Shown here piece after piece: positions 1 through 6,834 of a DNA stretch of 10,950 bases. The stretch is from JBEKYH01 sp049511115 (GTDB taxonomy: Bacteria; Planctomycetota; Phycisphaerae; Tepidisphaerales; Tepidisphaeraceae): assembly GCA_049511115.1 (NCBI GenBank), contig JBEKYH010000130.1, positions 1 through 10,950 of the forward strand. The letters are read 5' to 3'. The position numbers were made by a program, and so were the translations under genes. The stretch's first letter is position 1, and every line of letters starts with the position of its first letter. The notes below the pieces were generated by a model, which worked only from the letters and a program-made list of their open reading frames with translations, had not been told where the DNA came from and ran no database searches.

Positions 1-1
1 G

Positions 2-832
2 ATCTCTGAAGGGACACTACTGCAGTTACATGCCTGGGCACGGGAGCGCAAGCGGCCGCCGAGTGGTGGGTTTCTGACGAAGTACGGTAGCGGATATGCA
101 TTAATTGAAACTTCTCCCGATGCGTATGCCGCGTTTAGCCAGCGGATAGCCAGATTCATCGTCTTCATTGAGGAAAATGTAGTCATTAGTAATGGACGTC
201 CTGTTGCAAAGCTACCTAGAGAAAATCGTGAGCGTCTCATCAAGAATTTCGGCAGGCCGCAGCTTGAAGCCATGTTGCTGGCGCAGGCTCCTGGCCACGG
301 GTTATGGACGGACGATTTGGCCGCGCGCGAAATAGCCCGCGAGCAGTTCAGCGTTCGAAGCGTCTGGACCCATATGCTTACTAGGTCGCATGTCGAAGCG
401 GGCCGTGTGGATGGCGCATTACTGGATGAGGTTACCGCCGAACTGATCAACCTTTCCTACTGGTATACGCATTTGACGCCATCTGCCCTAATCTACGCAG
501 CCGGTAAGTCCAACTGGCAGATTGATTCGGCTCCGCTGCGCGCCGTTCTTGATTGGTTTTCGAACGAGACGACATCGTCCGAAGCAATGGCTCAACTTGC
601 TGCTCAAACCATGGTGCACATATTTCGCCGAGCATCGCTTGTGGACCAGGCCGAGGGAGTTCTACGCCGGGTACTCGAACGACTTGGATCTCGCTCCGCA
701 GGCGAACAAATTATCCAATGGATATTTAATTGCATTGACCCCCTTTTCGGCCTTGACGTGGTAAATGCGAAGAGGATGAAACAACTAATCGTGGCTTGGC
801 GGGCATCACGCGGCGGCATTGGCCTCGGGTAA
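2..832 (+). CDS. PIN-like domain protein, C-terminal part (5' end outside window)
   Basis: Frame 2 is open from the first bases of the window, so the ATG at 272 is not the real start. About 276 residues are visible and the N-terminus is missing. Around residues 99-118 the protein reads GHGLWTDDLAAREIAREQFS, followed by VWT. A Trp, a Thr-Asp-Asp, a helix and then a W/G-Thr resembles the last acidic motif of PIN-fold nuclease domains found at the C-terminus of larger multidomain bacterial proteins. The rest looks helical, with no membrane segment or signal peptide. The PIN assignment is inference from one motif, and the other acidic residues of such a site would lie partly upstream of the window. 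Base composition (about 53-54% GC over 1-780, hand count) is clearly lower than in the neighbouring genes, with more A/T-ending codons, which suggests a different history. The gene converges on accA with a 42-base gap. Confidence 0.55.
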   Translation: MSEGTLLQLHAWARERKRPPSGGFLTKYGSGYALIETSPDAYAAFSQRIARFIVFIEENVVISNGRPVAKLPRENRERLIKNFGRPQLEAMLLAQAPGHGLWTDDLAAREIAREQFSVRSVWTHMLTRSHVEAGRVDGALLDEVTAELINLSYWYTHLTPSALIYAAGKSNWQIDSAPLRAVLDWFSNETTSSEAMAQLAAQTMVHIFRRASLVDQAEGVLRRVLERLGSRSAGEQIIQWIFNCIDPLFGLDVVNAKRMKQLIVAWRASRGGIGLG

Positions 833-874
833 AGCGGAATTGCCACTTGCGAGTGAGATCGCGGCCCATCCCCC

Positions 875-1969
875 TCACCCCGCCGCCTTCGCCCCTTGTC
901 GCCGACTTTGCTCCGCCACCACTCCCATATTGCGGAATTTCTCGTAGCGGCGTTCCAGAAGATTCTCCATCTTGGTTCGCGTCAGGCTACCCAGCGATTT
1001 GGCGATGTACTGCTCCAGGTTATGCGCGGCCGTGTGCGGATCGCGGTGAGCGGCGCCCAGCGGCTCGGGGATGATGGCGTCGATCACCCCAAGCTGCTTG
1101 AGCTCGCGGCTGGTCAGGCGCAGGTTTTCGGCCAGTTCGGCGGCGCCGTCGTTGCTCTTGAAGAGAATCGCGCTGCACGCTTCGGGGCTGATGACCGAGT
1201 ACCACGCGAATTCCATCATCGCCACCCGGTCGGCGATTCCCAGCCCCAGTGCTCCGCCACTGCCCCCTTCGCCGCAGACGATCGCCACAATCGGCGTGCG
1301 CAGGCGGCTCATTTCCATCAGGTTCCGCGCGATGCTCTCGGCCTGCCCGCGCTCCTCGGCGCCGATTCCGGGATATGCCCCCAGAGTGTCGATCAGCGTC
1401 ACCACCGGCAGTCCGAATTTCTCCGCCAGCTTCATGCAGCGAAGCGCCTTGCGATATCCTTCGGGATGGGCCATGCCCCACGAGCAGCGCAGCTTTTCGC
1501 GCGTCTCGCGCCCCTTGTGGTGGCCGATGAGCATGACCTTGTGCCCGCCCAGGCGAGCCAGCCCGCAAATAATCGCCGGGTCATCGCCAAAGCAGCGGTC
1601 GCCGTGCAGTTCGCGGAACTCGCGGCAGATCATCTCGACGTAATCCTTGAACAGCGGCCGCTGGGGATGCCGGGCCACCTGCACCGTTTCCCAGGCGCTT
1701 AGATTGTCATAGGTCTTACGCAGCATTGCGGCGTAATCGGCGCGGCGCTGGCGAAGCTCCTTCGAGTAATCCACCTGCTTTTGGGATTGCTGCGCCTCGA
1801 GCTCCAGGATGAGCTCTTCCATCTTGTAGAGCGGGCGCTCAAACTCCAAGACATGCCTGGAAGCCGGCCTGCTGCCGCCATTGGCCGATCCCTGCGGCAG
1901 GGACAGCGACAGCGGCGGAGATGATTTGGATGGCGAATTCGCCGAATACCCTACATCGGGCATAAGCAC
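875..1969 (-). CDS. accA: Acetyl-CoA carboxylase carboxyltransferase subunit alpha
   Basis: AccA pairs with AccD to transfer the carboxyl group from carboxybiotin (on AccB) to acetyl-CoA, giving malonyl-CoA for fatty acid synthesis in the cytoplasm. Family signatures are plain: LEFERPLYKMEELILELE near the N-terminus, then ARHPQRP, GHHKGRETREKL, MAHPEGYRKALR, GAYPGIGAEERGQ, GEGGSGGALGLGIADRV, YSVISPEACSAIL and IPEPLGAAHR. The start is uncertain. I give GTG at 1969 because GGAGG lies 10 bases upstream (1980-1984). That adds about 40 Ser/Pro/Gly-rich residues not expected in AccA. TTG at 1849 starts exactly at the conserved LEFERP and gives 324 residues, close to E. coli AccA (319). ATG at 1963 is a third option, and the frame stays open to 2095. 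The usual IDTPGAYPG is IDTLGAYPG here. accD and the biotin subunits are not in the window. Confidence 0.95.
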   Translation of the reverse strand: MLMPDVGYSANSPSKSSPPLSLSLPQGSANGGSRPASRHVLEFERPLYKMEELILELEAQQSQKQVDYSKELRQRRADYAAMLRKTYDNLSAWETVQVARHPQRPLFKDYVEMICREFRELHGDRCFGDDPAIICGLARLGGHKVMLIGHHKGRETREKLRCSWGMAHPEGYRKALRCMKLAEKFGLPVVTLIDTLGAYPGIGAEERGQAESIARNLMEMSRLRTPIVAIVCGEGGSGGALGLGIADRVAMMEFAWYSVISPEACSAILFKSNDGAAELAENLRLTSRELKQLGVIDAIIPEPLGAAHRDPHTAAHNLEQYIAKSLGSLTRTKMENLLERRYEKFRNMGVVAEQSRRQGAKAAG

Positions 1970-2089
1970 ACACCCGGCGCCTCCGCGCCAGTCCCTTCCC
2001 AGGAGACTCGAACATACCCTCCAAATCGCCGCCACGCCAGCGTGTACAGCCGATTGTGTAAAGGATAGGTTAGACCAACAGTCCGCCGG

Positions 2090-2117
2090 TTGCAAGTTTT
2101 CCCATCAGGGTTATAAG
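2090..2117 (+). promoter_or_regulatory. Candidate sigma70-type promoter of tyrA
   Basis: TTGCAA (2090-2095) and TATAAG (2112-2117) are separated by 16 bases. Transcription would begin near 2124, about 20 bases before the tyrA ATG. It lies in the spacer between the divergent accA and tyrA genes. I saw no equally good pair for accA on the other strand. Confidence 0.45.
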
Positions 2118-2145
2118 GCTGCGCCGGCATTTGGGAATTCATCGA

Positions 2146-3000
2146 ATGATGCCTCCAACCAGGATCACTATTCTAGGCGTCGGTCTCCTCGGCGGCTCCA
2201 TCGGCCTGGCTGCCAAGTCATTGATAAATGGTTGTAAGATCGTCGGTTACGGTCATCGTGTGGAAACTTTATCAATTGCGATGGAGCGCGGCGCCATCGA
2301 CGAAATTCAGCCTAACGCGGCGGAGGCTGTTGCCGGGGCTGATCTGGTTATCCTGTGCACGCCGGTGGGGGTGTTTGAGCAGCTTATGGGGGAAATCGCC
2401 CCCGCATTGACCGCCCAAATGATCATTACCGACGTTGGCAGCACGAAACGCTCTATCGTCGCGGCTGCCGCGCGGCAACTTCCGTTCCCAGCGCGGTTTG
2501 TGGGAAGTCACCCCATGGCCGGCGGCGAAAAGCAGGGGATTGCCTTCGCCCGAGCGGATTTATACAAGGACGCCATCTGCCTGATGACGCCAACGGCCCA
2601 ATCCGACGCAGCCGCCGTACAGGAGGTCGAGGACTTCTGGCGGCTTCTGGGGATGAAAATTACCCGCCTGACGCCCGAAGTGCACGATCAGCTTGTCGCC
2701 CAGATGAGCCACCTGCCCCATGCCGTGGCTGCCGCCCTCGTGGCCCTGCAAGAACCCGATTCCCTGGCCCTGTGCGGAAATGGCTTTTTGACCACCACGC
2801 GCATAGCCGCCGGCGACGGAGGATTATGGCGCGATATCTTCCTGGATAACCGCGACAATCTTATCAAGCAGATCGCCCGGTTTCAGGCGGAATTGACCAA
2901 ACTGCAAAGCCGGCTGGAAAACAACGATCCGGCGGCTGTCAAAGCGTGGCTCGACGCGGCGGCGGTCACTCGGCAGGCAATGGCGAAGAAACCCGACTGA
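2146..3000 (+). CDS. tyrA: Prephenate dehydrogenase
   Basis: This enzyme oxidatively decarboxylates prephenate (or arogenate) with NAD(P)+ in tyrosine synthesis. Counting from ATG 2146 it has 284 residues. The Rossmann nucleotide loop GVGLLGGSIG is at 11-20. DVGSTK is at 96-101. SHPMAGGEKQG is at 121-131, with the His that is catalytic in the TyrA family. SHLPH is at 188-192, and AAGDGGLWRDI at 221-231 supplies the conserved substrate-side Arg. No chorismate mutase or ACT domain is fused, so this is the short monofunctional form. The Gly-Tyr-Gly-His-Arg after the second strand does not let me choose between NAD and NADP. ATG 2146 and 2149 are adjacent, and TTG 2131 in the same frame is a less likely start. 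A promoter-like pair lies just upstream. The gene is divergent from accA and converges on the secreted cyclophilin gene 25 bases downstream. Confidence 0.93.
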   Translation: MMPPTRITILGVGLLGGSIGLAAKSLINGCKIVGYGHRVETLSIAMERGAIDEIQPNAAEAVAGADLVILCTPVGVFEQLMGEIAPALTAQMIITDVGSTKRSIVAAAARQLPFPARFVGSHPMAGGEKQGIAFARADLYKDAICLMTPTAQSDAAAVQEVEDFWRLLGMKITRLTPEVHDQLVAQMSHLPHAVAAALVALQEPDSLALCGNGFLTTTRIAAGDGGLWRDIFLDNRDNLIKQIARFQAELTKLQSRLENNDPAAVKAWLDAAAVTRQAMAKKPD

Positions 3001-3007
3001 TTAACCA

Positions 3008-3023
3008 AATTGCCTCGGCGATT
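3008..3023. terminator. Possible bidirectional terminator hairpin
   Basis: AATTGC-CTCG-GCGATT forms a 6-base-pair stem (one G-T pair) with a tetraloop in the short gap between two convergent genes. It is followed by GTTTAG on one strand and TTTGG on the other, so the T tracts are weak. Its position supports the call more than its strength does. Confidence 0.3.
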
Positions 3024-3025
3024 GT

Positions 3026-4522
3026 TTAGTTGAAAGTCGTCGTTGTGGTAGTCGTGGTCGATCCCACGATCGTCTCGCCATTGCCCAGGTCGAGGCCGGC
3101 GGTTGACCCGTTGTTGGTGCCCTCAACCGTAAAGGTTCCAGAATCGCTCGTTGACGGATCCGTGGTGACCGTCGTTGTGCTTTGCAGCACGCCGTTCACG
3201 TAGGTGTCAGTGATTGTTTCCGAGCCGCCGTTGGTATCTACCGTCGATGTGCCGCCGGTGATCTGAGTGTCGTTGAACAGCGGCGAGGTGTTCGACGACT
3301 CGGCCAGCAGCGCCGAATCGACAAGCGCAGCCGTCGAGTCGCTGGTTTGTTGGAATGTTGGTATCGCCGGAGTCATCGGAATGTTCGCCGGCGCAGGCAC
3401 AGAAAGGGGCGTAACCACAGCGGGAATCGGCGTCGTTACGGCTGGGCCGACGTTCATTTCGATGGAAACACGAGACAGCAAGATCAGGCTGTCATCCAGC
3501 TCTTGGGCCACTTCCGCGGGAGTCGGCGGGATGGGGTTTCCATTGCTGTCAAAATTGGACTCGTCTGTCGGCACTTCTTTGAATTCCGCACCTTGGCCCG
3601 GAGGGTTCACACCGATGCCGCGGAGGTTCACCGTGTCATTCGTAGCGATGGCCTGCAGGACGGCTAGGCTGAGCGAGTCGCTTGGCGAGATGGCGCCGAA
3701 CGCGGCGTAACCGCCGTTCTCTGTGTCCAGAGCTGGGTTGGACGTGTAGTTGAAGAAGAACGTATTGGTGGCGGAATTCGCTGCGCTCCCGCGCGCCATG
3801 GCAATGGTTCCAACGGTTCCGTTGCTCTCGACGCTGGGATTCACTTCCAGCGGGATCGGGCTGAGCGTCGGCACAAGCCCGACGGTGTTGGACGAAGTGA
3901 CGTTAAACTCGCCGCCCTGAAGGACGCCGATTCCATCACTGGAGACGTTGGTAAGCCGATTGAAAAACGTACCGTCCCAGTCACCGGCATTCGCGTAATG
4001 GAGGAAATTGGCGATGGTGTCGGGGAAGTCGGACGTGTCCGCCAATTTGACGATCATATTGCCAAACGGCGTGGCAAATACGGCGACCTTGTGGCTCTTG
4101 ATGGAAGTGACCACACGGTAAGTGCCGCCTGGGGTGCCGTCCTGGTTGCCGTCGAGGGCCACGCCTTCTTCGTTTAGAATGTCCGAGCCCTTCACCACGA
4201 TTTCGTAGGGAGTGGCGATGGGCAGATTCTTCTTGGAGGCGATGAGTATCTGTTCCAGCCCGGAGTTGTAGGAGACGTTGGTCTTCACCTGGATGTGATC
4301 GGAATTGGCGGGATTTCCGCTCGGTCCGGCTTTGTACATGAGCACATCCTGAGCATTTACAGTGGCCCCATTGACGTTGGAGTTGACCGTCATGATCACC
4401 GAGCCGCGATTGTCGGCGATGATGCTGCTGATTGTATAGGCGGTAAACAGTAGGCGGTTTTCCAGGGGTTCCAATGCGACTGATTTGCTGCGGGGCGACT
4501 GCAACGGCTTGGGGAACTTCAT
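3026..4522 (-). CDS. Secreted LEPR-XLL protein with cyclophilin-type peptidyl-prolyl isomerase domain
   Basis: The product has 498 residues from ATG 4522, chosen because GGAGGAG lies two bases upstream. An in-frame ATG at 4564 has no such site. Residues 1-28 are basic and end in LEPLENRLLFTA, a variant of the LEPR-XLL motif found at the N-terminus of many planctomycete exported proteins. Residues ~29-140 look like an Ig-type beta domain, with the DGNQDGTPGGTYRV segment common in that class. Residues ~144-300 are a cyclophilin domain: FFNR (Arg189, aligned with the catalytic Arg), QGG 202-204, GTIAMAR 238-244, SATNTFFFN 250-258 and YAAFG 272-276. This fold isomerises Xaa-Pro bonds. Residues ~320-498 are Pro/Ser/Thr-rich low complexity and end in eight Thr before Phe-Asn. 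I see no dockerin, PEP-CTERM or transmembrane anchor. The role is probably folding outside the cytoplasm, and the substrate is unknown. Confidence 0.85.
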   Translation of the reverse strand: MKFPKPLQSPRSKSVALEPLENRLLFTAYTISSIIADNRGSVIMTVNSNVNGATVNAQDVLMYKAGPSGNPANSDHIQVKTNVSYNSGLEQILIASKKNLPIATPYEIVVKGSDILNEEGVALDGNQDGTPGGTYRVVTSIKSHKVAVFATPFGNMIVKLADTSDFPDTIANFLHYANAGDWDGTFFNRLTNVSSDGIGVLQGGEFNVTSSNTVGLVPTLSPIPLEVNPSVESNGTVGTIAMARGSAANSATNTFFFNYTSNPALDTENGGYAAFGAISPSDSLSLAVLQAIATNDTVNLRGIGVNPPGQGAEFKEVPTDESNFDSNGNPIPPTPAEVAQELDDSLILLSRVSIEMNVGPAVTTPIPAVVTPLSVPAPANIPMTPAIPTFQQTSDSTAALVDSALLAESSNTSPLFNDTQITGGTSTVDTNGGSETITDTYVNGVLQSTTTVTTDPSTSDSGTFTVEGTNNGSTAGLDLGNGETIVGSTTTTTTTTFN

Positions 4523-4524
4523 TA

Positions 4525-4531
4525 CTCCTCC
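4525..4531 (-). promoter_or_regulatory. Strong ribosome binding site fixing the LEPR-XLL/cyclophilin start
   Basis: GGAGGAG (minus strand) sits two bases before ATG 4522. It decides in favour of this codon over the upstream in-frame ATG at 4564. Confidence 0.75.
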
Positions 4532-4586
4532 GGACGGATAAACAAATCTGCCAGAAACCCTCACAATTCCCAGCCCTGAGAAGCTA

Positions 4587-4615
4587 ATAGTACAACGTGT
4601 TGGCAGTTACGCCAA
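4587..4615 (-). promoter_or_regulatory. Candidate promoter of the LEPR-XLL/cyclophilin gene
   Basis: On the minus strand TTGGCG (4610-4615) and TACTAT (4587-4592) are separated by exactly 17 bases. Transcription would start near 4580, giving a leader of about 58 bases. The -35 element overlaps the last codons of the upstream Nudix gene. Confidence 0.4.
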
Positions 4616-5134
4616 GTCCGTCGGAGGAAGGACTGAGTGCTGAGGACTGAGGACTGAGAGACGCTTAGCCTTTCTCGCTTCCAGCGATATCGCCTGCTCC
4701 AAACTCGCCACAAACAACCGATTCGAAGGCAGCCCATCGGGATGATTGGAAACTTCCGCGCCGGTGAGCCAGAGAATCTCGGCGACCTCGGCCGGATCAG
4801 GGTGCAATTCGCCGGATAGAAGCTCGGCCGTCCATCCCCACAATGTGAGCGGCCAATCGGGTTTTTCCCAATGCCAGACGTGCGCGATGGGTTTCACCCG
4901 CGCGTCCAATTCCTCCTTCATTTCACGCACGATGGCGGCGGGCTGGGATTCCTGGAGTTCTATCGTCCCGCCGGGAAAGCAGACCTTCAGCGGCGAAGCC
5001 ACCTTGTCGCTGCGGCGGATGCACAGCCACTTGCCATCGGCGCGGCGGCAGGCCACCACCACGCCGTGCACGCGGCCATCGGCCTGAAGGGGACGACTGG
5101 TTTGAACCTGGTGCGATGTCTCTGGCGGTTTCAT
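4607..5134 (-). CDS. Nudix hydrolase
   Basis: Nudix enzymes hydrolyse nucleoside diphosphates linked to another group, using divalent metal. From ATG 5134 the protein has 175 residues. The Nudix box runs from G56 to A78: G-x5-E (G56, E62), seven residues, then REMKEE (70-75). The usual Gly after the second Glu pair is Asp77. All metal-binding Glu residues are present, so activity is likely, but the substrate cannot be read from the sequence. The ATG overlaps the TGA of the upstream hydrolase gene as ATGA, indicating one operon with coupled translation. An in-frame TTG at 5143 is less likely. The last ~14 residues (LSVLSPQHSVLPPT and following) are encoded by a 7-base tandem repeat and look like an accidental extension past the Nudix fold. 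Confidence 0.85.
   Translation of the reverse strand: MKPPETSHQVQTSRPLQADGRVHGVVVACRRADGKWLCIRRSDKVASPLKVCFPGGTIELQESQPAAIVREMKEELDARVKPIAHVWHWEKPDWPLTLWGWTAELLSGELHPDPAEVAEILWLTGAEVSNHPDGLPSNRLFVASLEQAISLEARKAKRLSVLSPQHSVLPPTDLA
4631..4658. repeat. Degenerate 7-base tandem repeat at the Nudix 3' end
   Basis: Four adjacent units read GACTGAG, TGCTGAG, GACTGAG, GACTGAG. The array lies inside the last codons of the Nudix gene. The same GACTGAG unit recurs at 6187-6200, so it is a dispersed repeat and not a conserved protein feature. Confidence 0.8.
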
Positions 5135-6168
5135 GGCGGGCAAACCTCTTTCTCGCGAGTCCTCGCTGGCTGATCCAAAAGAGCCTCCGACAAAAAATCC
5201 GCCAGCCGACGTCGAAACTCATCGGGGCGCTGGCCCATCGAGGTAATGTGAAAACAACCCTCGGCCATCCAGATTCTGCTGATCCCTAAATCCGACGCCC
5301 GGCCTTCCACTGCCGCGGCGATCTGCGCCTGCTGGTCCGGGGGAACGAACGGGTCCTCCCCCGATTGCACCACATACAGCGGGCAGCGGATTTTCCCGAT
5401 CACATTGATCGGCGCGACCTCGCTGAAATCCGCCCCCGTCATGCGCCGGCCGATGGCGATGGCAGCGCGTTGAAATATTCGTCCAGGAACACCCAGGTTA
5501 TCCGCATGAGACAGCACGGCACTGGGAAAATCACGGTAGGGGGATTCCATCACCACCGCGGCGATGTCCTTCCGCAGCAAGGCTGTCGCCCCGGCCACGG
5601 CGCACCCCAGGCTCGCGCCAAACAGCACAATTCGCCGCGTCTGATCGGGATAGCTGGCCTTGATCTGATCGATCACCTGCGAGACATCGTGCCGCTCGTA
5701 ATAGCCGGCCGTGGTGAACATTCCCTGGCTCTGCCCGTGCGCGCGCAGGTCGATCGCCAGGACATTAAATCCCATTGACCGCAGCAGCGGCGCCCAGGCA
5801 ATGCCGCCGATTTTCGCGTCGGTGTAACCGTGCAGGACGATCACGCACTTTTCCGACGGCTCTGCCGCGGGAATCCACCAACCGGCCATTCGCAACGGCT
5901 TGCCTGTCCATTGATCGCGCACCTTGAACGGAATCGACTCATACGACAATTCCAGGTCCTGCGGCGACAGTCGCTTCAGAAAGTAAGTGGCCTTTCCGTC
6001 GGTCATCCGTGGCGGCCGCAGCAGGGCAAACGCCATCCCGACGGTGGTCAGCGCGAATAACAGCGCTCCCGATCCAAGCAATACGATCGCCAGGCGAACC
6101 ACATCCCAAAACATGGCATTTGCCATAGGCATCCGCCCGGCATGATACGCCAATGGCGGCAAGCGCAT
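5131..6168 (-). CDS. Membrane-anchored alpha/beta hydrolase
   Basis: The product has 345 residues from ATG 6168. ATGs at 6132 and 6126 are also in frame and none has a convincing ribosome site. A hydrophobic stretch at about 21-50 is a membrane anchor or uncleaved signal. The rest is an alpha/beta hydrolase of the serine-aminopeptidase-like/BAAT group: HGYTD 113-117 (oxyanion loop), GASLG 184-188 with nucleophile Ser186, Asp272 in SGEDPFVP as the probable acid, and His307 in GCFH as the base. The triad is complete, so esterase, lipase or peptidase activity is likely, but the substrate is unknown. The catalytic domain may face the periplasm. The stop TGA overlaps the Nudix ATG. The start region abuts the 7/8-base repeats at 6187-6265. 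Confidence 0.85.
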   Translation of the reverse strand: MRLPPLAYHAGRMPMANAMFWDVVRLAIVLLGSGALLFALTTVGMAFALLRPPRMTDGKATYFLKRLSPQDLELSYESIPFKVRDQWTGKPLRMAGWWIPAAEPSEKCVIVLHGYTDAKIGGIAWAPLLRSMGFNVLAIDLRAHGQSQGMFTTAGYYERHDVSQVIDQIKASYPDQTRRIVLFGASLGCAVAGATALLRKDIAAVVMESPYRDFPSAVLSHADNLGVPGRIFQRAAIAIGRRMTGADFSEVAPINVIGKIRCPLYVVQSGEDPFVPPDQQAQIAAAVEGRASDLGISRIWMAEGCFHITSMGQRPDEFRRRLADFLSEALLDQPARTREKEVCPP

Positions 6169-6186
6169 CCACTGGGGGGAATCAAG

Positions 6187-6214
6187 GACTGAGGACTGAG
6201 GGCCGAGGACCCAG
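6187..6214. repeat. Degenerate 7-base tandem repeat upstream of the hydrolase
   Basis: Units read GACTGAG, GACTGAG, GGCCGAG, GACCCAG in exact 7-base phase. The first two are identical to units at 4631-4658. Confidence 0.75.
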
Positions 6215-6225
6215 AGGCTGGAAGA

Positions 6226-6265
6226 ATGACAAGATGACTGGGTGACAAGGTGAACGGGTCAGCAG
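6226..6265. repeat. Degenerate 8-base tandem repeat
   Basis: Units read ATGACAAG, ATGACTGG, GTGACAAG, GTGAACGG, GTCAGCAG in exact 8-base phase, 11 bases after the 7-base array. Together they occupy much of the 239-base spacer between the divergent hydrolase and LysM genes. From 6266 to 6396 I see no other firm feature. Confidence 0.7.
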
Positions 6266-6396
6266 TTTTGTGAGATTTTCGGCGCGGCGACCCGCCTATT
6301 CAAGTTTACGGGCCGTCGCGTCCGATAACTCTGAGTAAGAGCCGCGGCCTTGGATGGCCCGACCAGCACTGATTATTTTCCTCGTAGAACCTCGAC

Positions 6397-6402
6397 AGGA
6401 GG
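6397..6402 (+). promoter_or_regulatory. Ribosome binding site deciding the LysM lipoprotein GTG start
   Basis: A full AGGAGG lies five bases before GTG 6408. It supports this start over the in-frame ATG at 6354, which would bury the signal peptide inside the protein. Confidence 0.8.
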
Positions 6403-6407
6403 CTTCC

Positions 6408-6812
6408 GTGAAACGCATACTCGCCCTGACCGCCGCCAGCGCCTTGGCCGTTGCCGCCGGTTGCAACCAGAACAAGCCGCCAGCGACCGCGTCCCTGACG
6501 CCGACCCCCGCGGTCGCCCAGTTGTCACCGATGCCGGAACAGACGCCCGCGCCGATTGAAGCGGCCGTCGCCCAGCAGCCCATCGACACCTCGACGCCAA
6601 CGCCAATGTCGGATGTCTCGGTCAGCTCCGGCGGGTCGTTCGGCTCCGCGTCTACCAGCGGCGGCAAGTACACCGTCAAGGCCGGCGACACCCTCTACCA
6701 CATTGCCCTCAGCCACTACGGCGAAGGCAAGCAGTGGAAGAAGATCGCCCTGGCCAATCCCGGCGTCTCCCCGTCGCACCTGCGCGTCGGGCAAGTGCTC
6801 GTGCTCCCATAA
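6408..6812 (+). CDS. LysM-domain lipoprotein
   Basis: From GTG 6408 the product has 134 residues. It opens with a lipoprotein signal: basic MKR, a hydrophobic core, and lipobox AVAAGC with Cys19 as the expected lipidated residue. Residues 20-86 are a Pro/Thr/Ala/Ser-rich linker with no predicted fold. Residues 87-134 form one LysM domain (KYTVKAGDTLYHIALSHYGE, then WKKIALANPGV and LRVGQVLVLP), a fold that binds N-acetylglucosamine-containing glycans such as peptidoglycan. There is no catalytic domain, so the likely role is a membrane-tethered protein touching the cell wall. The start is fixed by the adjacent AGGAGG and by the signal peptide. It converges on tatC and is not obviously co-transcribed with anything. 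Confidence 0.85.
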   Translation: MKRILALTAASALAVAAGCNQNKPPATASLTPTPAVAQLSPMPEQTPAPIEAAVAQQPIDTSTPTPMSDVSVSSGGSFGSASTSGGKYTVKAGDTLYHIALSHYGEGKQWKKIALANPGVSPSHLRVGQVLVLP

Positions 6813-6818
6813 TGCGTG

Positions 6819-6834
6819 GACGCCGTCGGGCGTC
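6819..6834. terminator. Possible bidirectional terminator hairpin
   Basis: GACGCC-GTCG-GGCGTC is a perfect 6-base-pair stem between the convergent LysM and tatC genes, directly after the tatC stop. Only TTAT follows on the plus strand, so a classical T tract is missing. Confidence 0.35.

Noticed and set aside
272..832. ATG 272 as start of the first gene
   Set aside because: The same frame is open to base 2 with protein-like composition, so the gene continues beyond the window edge.
848..859. CACT-TGCG-AGTG hairpin between the PIN-like gene and accA as a terminator
   Set aside because: A four-base-pair stem with no T tract is expected by chance.
896..1702. 268-residue plus-strand open frame opposite accA
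   Set aside because: It lies wholly antisense to well-conserved accA codons, has no recognisable domain, and its composition is that of a GC-rich shadow frame.
6350..6378. TTGGAT with TTATTT at 17 bases as a LysM gene promoter
   Set aside because: Only two of six -10 positions match TATAAT, which is too weak to annotate.
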